From Janthinobacterium lividum (lineage in GTDB: Bacteria; Pseudomonadota; Gammaproteobacteria; Burkholderiales; Burkholderiaceae_D), in NCBI RefSeq assembly GCF_034424625.1, contig NZ_CP139976.1, positions 4,774,001-4,838,000 on the forward strand: a stretch of DNA of 64,000 nucleotides, given 5' to 3'. A program made the position numbers and the translations under genes. The notes beneath the pieces were generated by a model, which worked only from the letters and a program-made list of their open reading frames with translations, searched no databases and was not told where the DNA came from. Below are positions 34,383 through 44,476 of the stretch, in pieces (position 1 is the stretch's first letter; every line of letters starts with the position of its first letter).

Positions 34383-34847
34383 ATGGCAAATCCACTGTGC
34401 TTAATGATGCCGGCGCTACCCGGCACCAATCCGACCGCCATCGCCGCAACATTGGTGGAATTCCAGGCGAAGATCAATGCCGCCCTCACCGAGATCGGTA
34501 CCGTGCACTTTGCCCGCTTCACCCTGCTGGACCGCTCCCAGCCCAATCTGCTGCCCAACATTCAATCGGCGGGTACTTCCGATAGCCTGATCATCGGCGT
34601 GATCACCGAGTATGACGGCAACTTCAACGACTACATCGAAGATTTCGTGGGCCAACTGGGCGAGGTGTTCGACGCGCTGCTGCAATTTGTCGTGGGCGGC
34701 AAGGCGCTGATTCCTGTTGCCAACCATGTGGCCGCATTTGAAGCCTTCATCACGGCCAACGACGCCGCGCAGCACGTGCCCAATAACGGCCTGTACAGCG
34801 CCTATCCGCAGACCGTCCAGAAAATCATCGCCGCATTCCGAACCTGA
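34383..34847 (+). CDS. Conserved-looking 154-aa partner of the DyP peroxidase
   Basis: No named family is assigned with confidence. The 154-residue soluble protein has a GTVHFARFTLLD strand, IIGVITEYDGNFNDYIEDFVGQ (in part), and an ending YSAYPQTVQKIIAAF. Segments of the type HFARF and EYDG-x-YI-DF occur in proteins that accompany peroxidases or heme dioxygenases, and suggest a ferredoxin-like fold related to half of a DyP domain; this is recall-based inference. GAGGAG lies 6 bases before the ATG. The DyP peroxidase gene follows after 74 bases on the same strand, so co-expression is likely. Confidence 0.72.
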   Translation: MANPLCLMMPALPGTNPTAIAATLVEFQAKINAALTEIGTVHFARFTLLDRSQPNLLPNIQSAGTSDSLIIGVITEYDGNFNDYIEDFVGQLGEVFDALLQFVVGGKALIPVANHVAAFEAFITANDAAQHVPNNGLYSAYPQTVQKIIAAFRT

Positions 34848-34921
34848 GCCGAAAGCCACGCCGGGGCTGCGCAAGCGGCCCCACCACCCTGCCAGCCACC
34901 ACCCCAGCCCCCGGAGACAGC

Positions 34922-36349
34922 ATGGCCGATTCCACCATCGATTACGACGACGTGCAAGGCACGATCCTGCGCGGCTACCGCGTCAACCTGGCGCGCCATT
35001 TCATCTTCAGCATCACGGATGCGGCGCAGGCACGGCGCACCATCGCGGCCCTGCTCGACGGCAGCGACGGCTTGCCGTCCATTACCACCGCGCGGCACAT
35101 CCACCCCAAGCCCCCCTGCTTCCTGAACCTCAGCTTTACCGCTCCCGGCCTGTCGGCGCTGGGCGTTGCAGCGACCGACCTGACCACCTTTGACCAGGCA
35201 TTTCAACGGGGCGCGGCCGATCCGGCCAGCGTCACTGCCGTGGGCGACGTGGGCGACAGCGCCCCCGAACACTGGCTCGGCAACCTGGGGCCGGCTACCC
35301 AGCATGGCCAGGTGCATGCGCTGCTGAGCCTGTGGGTCAGCGAATCGACGGAAGTGCTACAGGCGACCTCGGCCACACTACGCCGCGCCTTTGCTGCGGG
35401 CTGGCGCGAACTGTATGCGCACGACGGCGTGGCCCTGCCAGACAACCGCGTGCATTTCGGCTACCGCGACAGCATCGCCCAGCCCGACGTCGATGGCGCC
35501 CCGCAGCGCAAGCGCGAACACGCCCCTGACCCGCTCAACAGCGTGAAGACGGGGGAATTCCTGCTCGGCTATCCGAATGAAAACGGCGGCACCTACCAGG
35601 TGCAGCCGCCGCAGCTATCCACCAATGGCAGTTATGCCGCCTTCCGCATCCTGGAGCAGGACGTGCCCCTGTTCGACAGCATCCTGAGCCAGGGCGCGGC
35701 CAGTTCCGGACTCACGACAGAAATGGTGGCCGCCAAGATGTGCGGGCGCTGGCGCAACGGCAATCCGCTCGTGCTCAGGCCGGACGAGGCCGGGCCGGTG
35801 CTGCCGGACGCCAGCCTGAACCGCTTTCACTATGTCGATGGGCAGCCGGAACTCGATGACACGCTGGGCCTGAAATGCCCGATCGGCGCGCACATCCGGC
35901 GCAACAATCCGCGCGACGAAGCCGTCGTGGGTGCCCCCTCTCGCCACCACCGCATCGTGCGGCGCGCCATGCCCTACGGCAGCGAATATGATCCGGCAGC
36001 GCCCATCGCAGAGCAGCGCGGCCTGGTCGGCTATTTCATCAATGCCAGCTTGCGCAATCAGTTCGAATTCCTGATGAAGCAATGGAACAATGACGATGCC
36101 TTCGTCAAATCGGCCGTCGGCCCGGCCGGTCCCAAGGCGGGCGATGCCACGTTCAACATCAGCGGCCAGGACGTATTCCTGGGCATCAACGACCCGACCG
36201 TCAGTTCCTTCACCTTGCCCGGCGTGGGCGCGAAGGGAAGCGGCAATACCGAACTGCAGCATTTCTCGCGCAGCGTCATCACGCGTGGCGGCGTGTATTG
36301 CTTTTTCCCCAGCATCACGGGATTGCGCTACCTGGCGAACCTCGGCTAG
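34922..36349 (+). CDS. DyP-type heme peroxidase
   Basis: The 475-residue dye-decolorizing peroxidase oxidises a broad range of phenolic and dye substrates with H2O2. The catalytic Asp183 lies in HFGYRDSIAQPDVDG, where the usual GxxDG is GYRDS. The proximal heme ligand His324 lies in CPIGAHIRRNNPR, followed by the expected Arg. C-terminal FINASLRNQFEFLMKQW and GGVYCFFPSI are typical of the long class (C/D-like) enzymes. There is no signal peptide. The ATG has GGAG at 5 bases. It lies in an operon-like arrangement behind the 154-aa partner and ahead of a GST. Confidence 0.93.
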   Translation: MADSTIDYDDVQGTILRGYRVNLARHFIFSITDAAQARRTIAALLDGSDGLPSITTARHIHPKPPCFLNLSFTAPGLSALGVAATDLTTFDQAFQRGAADPASVTAVGDVGDSAPEHWLGNLGPATQHGQVHALLSLWVSESTEVLQATSATLRRAFAAGWRELYAHDGVALPDNRVHFGYRDSIAQPDVDGAPQRKREHAPDPLNSVKTGEFLLGYPNENGGTYQVQPPQLSTNGSYAAFRILEQDVPLFDSILSQGAASSGLTTEMVAAKMCGRWRNGNPLVLRPDEAGPVLPDASLNRFHYVDGQPELDDTLGLKCPIGAHIRRNNPRDEAVVGAPSRHHRIVRRAMPYGSEYDPAAPIAEQRGLVGYFINASLRNQFEFLMKQWNNDDAFVKSAVGPAGPKAGDATFNISGQDVFLGINDPTVSSFTLPGVGAKGSGNTELQHFSRSVITRGGVYCFFPSITGLRYLANLG

Positions 36350-36468
36350 GCGGGCGCGCCACGGAGGCAAGCGGGAACGGCGCGGACCGCTTGCATTGAT
36401 CCTGTCATTGCACTATCGTTGGCACACGCGCGTGTTGCCAACCTTTCACAATGACAGGAGTTCCCACC

Positions 36469-37128
36469 GTGTCGCTGATACTCTACGGCCACCCCTTTTC
36501 CTCGTACACGCAGAAGGTGCTCATCGCGCTGTACGAGAACGCCATCCCGTTCTCCTTCCGCTGCCTGGCGCCGGACATGCCGCAGCACCTGCAGCAATGG
36601 CTGGAACGCTGGCCGCTGCGCAAGTTTCCGCTGCTGGTGGACGGCGAGCGCAACGTCGCCGAGACCAGCATCATCATCGAATACCTGCAACTGGCCCATC
36701 CCGGCCCGCTGCGCCTGCTGCCGGACGATCCGATGCAGGCGCTGGACGTGCGTTTTCTCGACCGCTATTTCGACCTGCACATCATGACACCCGTGCAGCA
36801 TGCCGTCGGCGCCGCCCTGACCGGCGACCCGGTGAAGACAAGGGAAGGCCGTGCATTTGCCGGCGAAAAGCTGGACCTCGCCTACGCCTGGCTGGAAAAG
36901 CACCTGGCCGGCAGAACGTGGGCAGCCGGCGACCACTTCAGCCTGGCCGACTGCGCCGCCGCCCCCGCGCTGTTCTATGCGGATTGGACCCAGCCGATTC
37001 CCGCAACGCTGCCCCTGCTGCGCGCCTACCGCGCGCGCCTGCTGGCCCGCCCATCGTTCGCCCGCGCGGTGGAAGAGGCGCGCCCATACCGCCACCTCTT
37101 CCCCCTGGGCGCACCGCAGCGCGACTGA
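36469..37128 (+). CDS. Glutathione S-transferase family protein
   Basis: The 219-residue protein has an N-terminal thioredoxin-like domain (LILYGHPFSSYTQKVLIALYEN with the active-site Ser region, FPLLVDGERNVAETSIIIEYL with the cis-Pro and glutathione-binding Glu-Thr/Ser) and a C-terminal helical domain ending in WAAGDHFSLADCAAAPALF. It probably conjugates or reduces with glutathione; the substrate is unknown. The start is the GTG at 36469, with AGGAG 8 bases upstream; the ATG at 36451 contains the SD itself and is less likely. Confidence 0.9.
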   Translation: MSLILYGHPFSSYTQKVLIALYENAIPFSFRCLAPDMPQHLQQWLERWPLRKFPLLVDGERNVAETSIIIEYLQLAHPGPLRLLPDDPMQALDVRFLDRYFDLHIMTPVQHAVGAALTGDPVKTREGRAFAGEKLDLAYAWLEKHLAGRTWAAGDHFSLADCAAAPALFYADWTQPIPATLPLLRAYRARLLARPSFARAVEEARPYRHLFPLGAPQRD

Positions 37129-37134
37129 CCTTGT

Positions 37135-37440
37135 TCAGCCAAACACGGGGCGGAAAAAACTGCGCTCGTAGCTGACGATGCAGCGCGTCTCCTCGGCGTA
37201 GCGGAAGGCGGCCTGGCATTCGGCGTCCTGCATCGAGTCGCTGCGGTACTGCTCGTACAAAGCCAGGCTGGGGAACGAGAACATGGCCAGCGCCACGTTG
37301 CTGGCGCCTTCGGAGGGTAAAAAGTAGCCGTGGTGCTGGCCGCCGAAACGTTCGACCAGCGGTATCCACAGCTTGCCGTAGGCTTCGAATTCCCGCAATT
37401 TATACGGGTCGATGATGTAACGCAGGTAACAGGTGATCAT
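37135..37440 (-). CDS. NIPSNAP family protein
   Basis: The 101-residue protein has a ferredoxin-like NIPSNAP pattern: CYLRYIIDPYKLREFEAYGKLW, then HHGYFLPSEGASNVALAMFSFPS and LALYEQYRSD. The role of bacterial NIPSNAP proteins is poorly defined. Its start overlaps the stop of the WD40-like gene as ATGA, making it the last gene of a GNAT/WD40/NIPSNAP unit. The stop is 6 bases from the convergent GST gene. Confidence 0.88.
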   Translation of the reverse strand: MITCYLRYIIDPYKLREFEAYGKLWIPLVERFGGQHHGYFLPSEGASNVALAMFSFPSLALYEQYRSDSMQDAECQAAFRYAEETRCIVSYERSFFRPVFG

Positions 37441-38363
37441 GCGGTTTCCTTGTGAAGGTTCAGATCCATCAGCATGCCAGCTTCCCAGGAACCGATGGCG
37501 GCCAGTGGCGTGCCAGGCAAGAAGTCCAGCGCGCAGGGATAGGCAACGGCGTGTTCGGCAAGCACGCCGAGTCCCGGCCAGGCGTAGAACAGCAGCTTGC
37601 CCTTGCCGATGCGTCCCAGCGCGCTGCCGTCGGGCAGCCAGCGCAAGGCGCCGCCCGTGCCGCCGCCCGCCTCCACGGCCACCGTGGCCAGCCGGCGGCC
37701 ATCGTCCAGCGCATGCACGGACAGAGACTCTTGGCCGTCAACGTAATGCAGCACTGCCAGATGCTCGCCATCGGGCGACGGCGCGCACGACGCCAGCTTC
37801 GGCAGCGACAGCACCACGCGGCCGGCGCCCGCCTGCAGCGGCCAGTCCCACACGCTGCCATAGTCGGGCGGCTGCACTTGCCCTTCCTCCACCGATTTGA
37901 CGCCATGCAGGAGCAGCAAACGCCGACCGCCATCGATAGCCCACATGCCGCGCAGCATCTCGCCCGGGTGCGCCTGCGTGAAGAGCGCCTCGCCCGTCTG
38001 CGCGTCGCGCACCCGCAGGCGGCCATCCCAGGCGCCATCGACCAGATACCTGCCGCACGGCGACCACGCGGGGCCGCAGCCTTCGCCATCCTTCTTGTTC
38101 TGGAAATTGAACAGCAATTGTCCCGCATCGGCATCCACCACGGCAATCTGGCCCGTCGTGCTCTTGATGGCCAGCCGGCTGCCGTCGGGCGAGAAGGCCA
38201 TGCCCGACATGTGCGCGATGAATTTGCCGCGCCACAGTTTCTGTCGTGCCGCCACGTCCCACAGCACCAGGTCGCGCCCCAGCACGGCCAGGCGCGTGCC
38301 ATCGGGTGAAAACTGCACGCCGTAGCTACAGCCCAGCTTCAAGGGCTTGCGCGTCGCCGTCAC
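37437..38363 (-). CDS. WD40-like beta-propeller protein
   Basis: The 308-residue protein has repeated blade-like units: YGVQFSPDGTRLAVLGRDLVLWD, SGMAFSPDGSRLAIKS, PAWSPCGRYLVDGAWDGRLRV and CAPSPDGEHLAVLHYV (each quoted in part), consistent with a cytoplasmic WD40/YVTN-type propeller. No enzymatic residues are evident, so scaffolding or binding is likely. The start is taken as GTG at 38363, overlapping the stop of the upstream GNAT gene (GTGA). The stop overlaps the NIPSNAP ATG. An upstream TTG at 38390 is in frame but less attractive. Confidence 0.82.
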   Translation of the reverse strand: MTATRKPLKLGCSYGVQFSPDGTRLAVLGRDLVLWDVAARQKLWRGKFIAHMSGMAFSPDGSRLAIKSTTGQIAVVDADAGQLLFNFQNKKDGEGCGPAWSPCGRYLVDGAWDGRLRVRDAQTGEALFTQAHPGEMLRGMWAIDGGRRLLLLHGVKSVEEGQVQPPDYGSVWDWPLQAGAGRVVLSLPKLASCAPSPDGEHLAVLHYVDGQESLSVHALDDGRRLATVAVEAGGGTGGALRWLPDGSALGRIGKGKLLFYAWPGLGVLAEHAVAYPCALDFLPGTPLAAIGSWEAGMLMDLNLHKETA

Positions 38364-38869
38364 GGGCGTGCCAGGCGGTACACGACGCAATCGAGGTCGT
38401 AATGGCGCCCCATGCCCACGTATTGCATGCCCAGGCGCGTCATGACCTTGATCGAGGCGGCATTGTCCGGATGGGCCACGGCCACCACTGCGGGCGCGCC
38501 GACGACATCGAAGGCATGTGCGATGATGGCGGCAGCCGCCTCGCTGGCATAGCCCTGGCCCCAGCCTGTACGCGCCAGGCGCCAGCCGATTTCATGCGGT
38601 TTAGTCTTGTCGCCATCGAGATGCTGCAGGCAAGCCATGCCCACCATCTCGCCATCATCGAGGCGTATCAGCGCCCACCACGAATAGCCCCACTCGGCCC
38701 AGCGGCCCGTGATGCGCGTGACGGCCGCGCGCGTATTTTCTTCCGTCTCGGGCTGGCCCGCATTCAGATAGGTCATCACCTCGGGATCCGTGTTGAGGGT
38801 GCGCATGCGCTCGTAGTGCTGCTCGGTGATCGGTTCAAGGCGCAGGCGCGCCGTCGTCAGTATGGTCAT
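38360..38869 (-). CDS. GNAT family N-acetyltransferase (RimJ/RimL type)
   Basis: The 169-residue protein starts MTILTTARLRLEPITEQHYERM and has the acetyl-CoA loop EIGWRLARTGWGQGYASEAAAAI and VVAVAHPDNAASIKVMTRLGM, typical of Acetyltransf_3 enzymes that acetylate small amines or protein N-termini. AAGGA lies 6 bases upstream of the ATG. It is first in a coupled GNAT/WD40/NIPSNAP operon beginning just past a strong hairpin terminator. Confidence 0.9.
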   Translation of the reverse strand: MTILTTARLRLEPITEQHYERMRTLNTDPEVMTYLNAGQPETEENTRAAVTRITGRWAEWGYSWWALIRLDDGEMVGMACLQHLDGDKTKPHEIGWRLARTGWGQGYASEAAAAIIAHAFDVVGAPAVVAVAHPDNAASIKVMTRLGMQYVGMGRHYDLDCVVYRLARP

Positions 38870-38885
38870 GGCATTTCCTTGGACG

Positions 38886-38918
38886 AAAAAAAAGACGATA
38901 CACGATCGTCTTTTTTTT
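38886..38918. terminator. Bidirectional terminator behind the phosphoribosyltransferase gene
   Basis: GACGAT and ATCGTC form a stem with a 5-base loop, flanked by eight A on one side and eight T on the other, so it works on both strands. It separates the phosphoribosyltransferase gene from the GNAT operon. Confidence 0.88.
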
Positions 38919-38934
38919 GCAAGCGCACACGCGA

Positions 38935-39480
38935 TTACTTGCCTGCTTCGCCCTTCTTGATCCACGCCGCCAGCTGGTGCGGACGCAGGCCGTCGTAGTC
39001 TTCGAACGGCTGGTGGATCCACGGATTGTGCGGCAGTTCATCGAGGAAGTAGTCGGGACGCACGACGGAGCAGCCTTTCAGCCAGATCACGGCCGATTTG
39101 ACTTCGGTCACGTCAGGGAAGTTTTCCTTCAGGTGACGCGTGACCTTGTCCAGGGTGACGCCCGAATCGGCCAGGTCGTCGACCAGCAGGATGCGGCCAG
39201 CCAGCGGGCCCTTGGTCATCGTCATGTACTTGGCGATATCGAGATCGCCGCGCACCGTGCCCGCGTCTTCGCGGTAGGAGCTGGTCGACAGGATGGCCAA
39301 CGGCAAATCAAAAATGCGCGAGAACACGTCGCCGGGACGCACGCCGCCGCGCGCCAGGCACAATACCTGGTCGAATTTCCAGCCCGATTCGTAGACCTTG
39401 AGCGCCAGGCGCTCGATCAGGCGGTGGTATTCTTCCCAGTTGACCCAGAGATGTTGATCGTTCGATTGTGGGGTAGTCAT
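38935..39480 (-). CDS. Purine-type phosphoribosyltransferase
   Basis: The 181-residue type I PRTase has the PRPP-binding loop ILLVDDLADSGVTLDK (about 97-112) and LCLARGGVRPGDV near the N-terminus. It resembles Gpt-like xanthine/guanine phosphoribosyltransferases that salvage purine bases to nucleotides with PRPP; the exact base is not assigned. It follows purA, separated by a terminator hairpin, so it may have its own promoter while staying in the purine neighbourhood. Confidence 0.88.
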   Translation of the reverse strand: MTTPQSNDQHLWVNWEEYHRLIERLALKVYESGWKFDQVLCLARGGVRPGDVFSRIFDLPLAILSTSSYREDAGTVRGDLDIAKYMTMTKGPLAGRILLVDDLADSGVTLDKVTRHLKENFPDVTEVKSAVIWLKGCSVVRPDYFLDELPHNPWIHQPFEDYDGLRPHQLAAWIKKGEAGK

Positions 39481-39507
39481 GATAGTGGAATCTTATTATT
39501 AGCGTGA

Positions 39508-39534
39508 TTAAAAAAATCCGCCTTGCGGCGGATT
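39508..39534 (-). terminator. Terminator behind purA
   Basis: AATCCGCC and GGCGGATT form an 8-bp stem with a TTGC/GCAA loop, followed by a T-run on the minus strand, 12 bases past the purA stop. Confidence 0.88.
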
Positions 39535-39546
39535 GTGTCCAGCAGC

Positions 39547-40863
<1,317 letters not shown>

Positions 40864-42024
40864 TCAACCTAAGTTTTTAAGAATCCAGCTACTACCATTA
40901 TCGGCAAGTACCAGCACGCGATCGCACTCGAACTCGTCTTGTTCATTACTGTGACCCGGCATACTCTGGATCACGACCTCGCCCGCCTTGCGCAACTCGG
41001 CGATTTTTTCCTTCAATTCTGGCGCGCTGCCCCACGGCGCGCGGATCGAATGCTTCCGTTCCGCGGTCGGCAACAGGCGCGCCAGTTCGCGCAAATCGAG
41101 CGAGAAGCCGGTCGCGGGACGAGCCCGGCCGAACGCTTCGCCGACGTGGTCATAACGGCCGCCGCGCGCAACCGCGTTCGGCAAGCCAGGTACATACAGC
41201 GCAAACATCGCGCCACTTTCATATTGGTAGCCGCGCAGGTCGGCCAGGTCGATCGCCACTTCGGCGCGGCCCAGCGCGGATCCTGCCAGCGCGGCCAGTT
41301 CGGCCAGCGCCTTGAGCACGCCCGGCAGCGGCGGCAGCACTTCGCGCGCACGCGCCAGCACGTCGATGTCGCCATACAGGTTCGGCAAGGCCAGCAGCGC
41401 ATCGCGCGTCACGGCGTCATAGCCGGCCGTGAGGGCGCGCAGGCCCGGCGCATCTTTCGCGCGCAGCAGGGTGTACAGCGCAGCTTCGTCGCGCTCGGCA
41501 TTGGCGTCTTGCGCAATGATAGCGCGCAACAGGCCGACGTGCGACAAATCCAGGCGTACCGCGTCGAATCCGGCCAGTGCCAGCGAAGCGAGCGCCAGTT
41601 CCTGGATCTCGGCATCCGCTTCCAGGCCGGCGTGGCCATAGATTTCGGCGCCGATCTGCAGCGGCTCGCGGGTGGCGTGCAGGCCCGACGGACGGGTATG
41701 CAGCACGCTGCCGGCGTAGCACAGGCGGGTGACGGTGGCACGGTTGAGCAGGTGCGCGTCGATGCGCGCCACTTGCGTCGTCATGTCGGCGCGCAGGCCG
41801 AGCATGCGGCCCGACAGCTGGTCGACCAGTTTGAACGTGCGCAGGTCGGTATCCTTGCCAGCGCCAGTCATCAGCGATTCCAGATACTCGAGCAGCGGCG
41901 GCATCACCAGTTCATATCCGTACAGACGGAAATTATCCAGCATGAGGCGGCGCAGCTCTTCGATCTTGCGCGCTTCCGACGGCAGAACATCGGCAATATT
42001 TTCGGGCAAAAGCCAATTCGGCAT
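40864..42024 (-). CDS. hisZ: ATP phosphoribosyltransferase regulatory subunit HisZ
   Basis: HisZ is a histidyl-tRNA synthetase-like protein without aminoacylation activity that activates the short-form HisG in the first step of histidine synthesis. The 386-residue protein starts [18 protein letters not shown]. It keeps class II synthetase motif remnants such as [15 protein letters not shown] and [12 protein letters not shown] and a glycine-rich [12 protein letters not shown], but lacks the HisRS anticodon domain. The authentic HisRS gene is also in this window (hisS). It is preceded by a terminator and gap behind hflC. Confidence 0.95.
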   Translation of the reverse strand: MPNWLLPENIADVLPSEARKIEELRRLMLDNFRLYGYELVMPPLLEYLESLMTGAGKDTDLRTFKLVDQLSGRMLGLRADMTTQVARIDAHLLNRATVTRLCYAGSVLHTRPSGLHATREPLQIGAEIYGHAGLEADAEIQELALASLALAGFDAVRLDLSHVGLLRAIIAQDANAERDEAALYTLLRAKDAPGLRALTAGYDAVTRDALLALPNLYGDIDVLARAREVLPPLPGVLKALAELAALAGSALGRAEVAIDLADLRGYQYESGAMFALYVPGLPNAVARGGRYDHVGEAFGRARPATGFSLDLRELARLLPTAERKHSIRAPWGSAPELKEKIAELRKAGEVVIQSMPGHSNEQDEFECDRVLVLADNGSSWILKNLG

Positions 42025-42212
42025 GAGGGAGCGAGATACGGAAGAAAGTTGAAAAAATGCATCATGCGAGGCAGCGGCAGGCGCGCCAGGCAAGAGGCCG
42101 AACCTGATATTTTACGCGAAAACACGGGCCTTTAGGGATAAGTTGTCCGAAACGCCGCCGCACAGCCCTAAAAACACCGCATTTTACGCCTTCCCGCAAC
42201 AACATGGCGGAC

Positions 42213-42247
42213 ACAAAAAAACGGGGCCGGCATTCACGCCGGCCCCG
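42213..42247 (-). terminator. Terminator of the hfq-hflX-hflK-hflC operon
   Basis: GGGGCCGGC (42223-42231) and GCCGGCCCC (42238-42246) form a perfect 9-bp stem with a 6-base loop and a run of seven T on the minus strand, about 50 bases past the hflC stop. Confidence 0.93.
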
Positions 42248-42294
42248 CTGCTGCCGCACCCGTCCTTGCGGCCGGGCGCAGTCTCGATGCTGCC

Positions 42295-43182
42295 TTACTT
42301 CTTGGCCGAGCCGGCTGCGCCGCCGCCCTTGAAGTACTTGAAGAATTCCGAACTCGGATCGACCACCATCACGTCGCCCTTGTCCTTGAACGTGGCGCGG
42401 TAGGCTTCCAGGCTACGGTAAAACTTGTAGAACTCCGGATTCCTGCCAAACGCTTCCGCATAGATCTGCGATGCCTTGGCATCGCCCTCGCCGCGGATCT
42501 TCTCGGCTTCGCGATACGCTTCGGCCAGGATCACCGTGCGCTGCTTGTCGGCGTCGGCGCGGATTTTCTCGGAGTCGGCCGAACCGGTCGAACGCAGCTC
42601 ATTGGCCACGCGCACGCGCTCGGACTTCATGCGCTCGTACACGGAGTTGTTGATCTGCTCGACGTAGTCGACGCGCTTCAGGCGCACGTCGACGATTTCC
42701 ACGCCGATGGCCTTGGCTTCCGCCGAGACCTTCGCCAGGATCGCTTCCATCACCTTGCCGCGCTGGCCCGAGATCACTTCGCGCACGGTGCGCTTGGTGA
42801 TTTCATCGTTCAGCGCTGCCTTGACGATTTGCGACATGCGGTTGCGGGCCGGCTTTTCATCGCCGCCAAAGCTGCGGAAATACAGCCGCGGGTCGGCGAT
42901 GCGCCACTTCACATACGCGTCGACGAGGATGTTCTTCTTTTCGGCCGTGATGAAGCGTTCCGGTTCCGGCGTATCCAGGGTCAGGATGCGCTTGTCCAGG
43001 TACAGCACGTTCTGGAACGGCGGCGGCAGCTTGAAATACAGGCCCGGCGTGCTGATGACTTCCTTGACTTCACCGAGGGCGAAGACGACCGCATACTTAC
43101 GCTGGTCGACCACGAACACGGTCGAGGACAAGAGCATGATCGCGATAAAGCCCGCGATCAGGGCGGCTACGATACGGTTCAT
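42295..43182 (-). CDS. hflC: HflC, SPFH/band-7 partner of HflK
   Basis: HflC and HflK form a membrane ring that modulates the FtsH protease. The 295-residue protein has one N-terminal helix (IVAALIAGFIAIMLLSSTVFVVDQ region), an SPFH domain (PGLYFKLPPPFQNVLYLDKRIL), and a long C-terminal helical part with AEAYREAEKIRGEGDAKASQIYAEAF (quoted in part). The ATG shares one base with the hflK stop (TAATG). Confidence 0.96.
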   Translation of the reverse strand: MNRIVAALIAGFIAIMLLSSTVFVVDQRKYAVVFALGEVKEVISTPGLYFKLPPPFQNVLYLDKRILTLDTPEPERFITAEKKNILVDAYVKWRIADPRLYFRSFGGDEKPARNRMSQIVKAALNDEITKRTVREVISGQRGKVMEAILAKVSAEAKAIGVEIVDVRLKRVDYVEQINNSVYERMKSERVRVANELRSTGSADSEKIRADADKQRTVILAEAYREAEKIRGEGDAKASQIYAEAFGRNPEFYKFYRSLEAYRATFKDKGDVMVVDPSSEFFKYFKGGGAAGSAKK

Positions 43183-44474
43183 TAGCGGCTCTCCCGTTCA
43201 CGCGAAGAGCGGCTGTCGCGGCGCGTATTGACTTCTACTGTCGGCATGGCTTCCTGTGGCAAAACGGTGTTGGCTGCGGGTGTCGCGGCAGCACGGGCGG
43301 CGGCAGCGGCGGCATCGGTGGCAGCCGTCTGGGCGATCAGCTTGTCGAGCGGCAGGTACAGCAGATTGCTGCCCGTCTTCGCGTCAACCATGACCTTGCT
43401 GGCACTGCTGAACACTTGCTGCATCGTTTCGAGGTACATGCGGTCGCGCGTGACAACCGGCGCCTTCTGGTACTCGACCAGCACCTGCTTGAAGCGCGAA
43501 GCATTACCGGCGGCGTTCTCGGTCACCATCGCGCTGTACGCGGCCGCTTCCTCCATCAGGCGGAATGCGGCGCCGCGGGCTTTTGGAATGACGTCGTTGG
43601 CGTAAGCCTGGCCTTCATTCTTCTGGCGCTCGCGGTCCTGGCCTGCCTTGACGGCATCGTCGAAGGCGGCTTGCACCTGCTCCGGCGGCTGCACGGCCTG
43701 CATCGTCACGTTGGTGATGACGGCGCCGACCTTGTAGCGGTCGAGAATCTGCTGCATCAGCTGCTGCGTATCGTAAGCCACCTTTTCGCGGCCCTCGTAC
43801 AGCACGAAGTCCATCTTGCTGCGGCCGACGACTTCGCGGATCGCCGTTTCGGCGACCTGGCGCAGGGTGTCTTCCTGGTCGCGCGTGTTGAACAGCCACG
43901 CCACGGGATCTTTCAGGGTGTATTGCACCGCGAACTGGATGTCGATGATGTTTTCATCGTCCGTCAGCATTAGCGACTCGCTGGCCTGCTTGTTGCGCAG
44001 CGACTGGCGGTAACCCACTTCCACCGTGCGCACCTGCGACACGTTGACGGTTTCGTCGGTCTGGAACGGGTACGGCCAGCGCCAGTTGAAACCGGCCGGC
44101 GTGGTGTGGCTGTACTTGCCGAACGTGAGCACGACGCCGTTCTGGCCCTCTTGCACGATGAAGGCGCCGCTGGCGAGCCAGATGAAGACGGCGATCACGC
44201 CGACCACGCCGGCGGTGATGCCGGCGCCCTTCATGTCGGGACGCGGGCCACCGCCGCCACCGTTGTTATTGCCGCCGTTGTCGGGACGGTTCTTCTGTCC
44301 GAAAAAGGCGTTCAGGCGCTGATTGAAATCGCGCCACAACTGATCGAGGTCCGGCGGACCTTCGCCGGGCTTTTTGCCTTCTTGGGCTTTCTTGCCGTCG
44401 TCCTTGCGATTGCCCCAGCGGGGATCGTTCAGGGACAACTTCAAGCCTGTTTTTTTGAGTAGGGAGACAAGCAT
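43182..44474 (-). CDS. hflK: HflK, SPFH/band-7 partner of HflC
   Basis: The 430-residue membrane protein has a Gly/Asn/Pro-rich N-terminus (DNGGNNNGGGGGPRPD), a single helix (ITAGVVGVIAVFIWLASGAF), the SPFH domain with SHTTPAGFNWRWPYPF, and the typical DDAVKAGQDRERQKNEGQAY helix. It forms the HflKC complex around FtsH at the periplasmic side. It lies 2 bases behind hflX and overlaps hflC by one base. Confidence 0.96.
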   Translation of the reverse strand: MLVSLLKKTGLKLSLNDPRWGNRKDDGKKAQEGKKPGEGPPDLDQLWRDFNQRLNAFFGQKNRPDNGGNNNGGGGGPRPDMKGAGITAGVVGVIAVFIWLASGAFIVQEGQNGVVLTFGKYSHTTPAGFNWRWPYPFQTDETVNVSQVRTVEVGYRQSLRNKQASESLMLTDDENIIDIQFAVQYTLKDPVAWLFNTRDQEDTLRQVAETAIREVVGRSKMDFVLYEGREKVAYDTQQLMQQILDRYKVGAVITNVTMQAVQPPEQVQAAFDDAVKAGQDRERQKNEGQAYANDVIPKARGAAFRLMEEAAAYSAMVTENAAGNASRFKQVLVEYQKAPVVTRDRMYLETMQQVFSSASKVMVDAKTGSNLLYLPLDKLIAQTAATDAAAAAARAAATPAANTVLPQEAMPTVEVNTRRDSRSSRERESR

Positions 44475-44476
44475 AA

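Noticed and set aside
40864..42024. A second histidyl-tRNA synthetase
   Set aside because: The protein lacks the anticodon-binding domain and key catalytic motifs and is followed by purA, which identifies it as HisZ.
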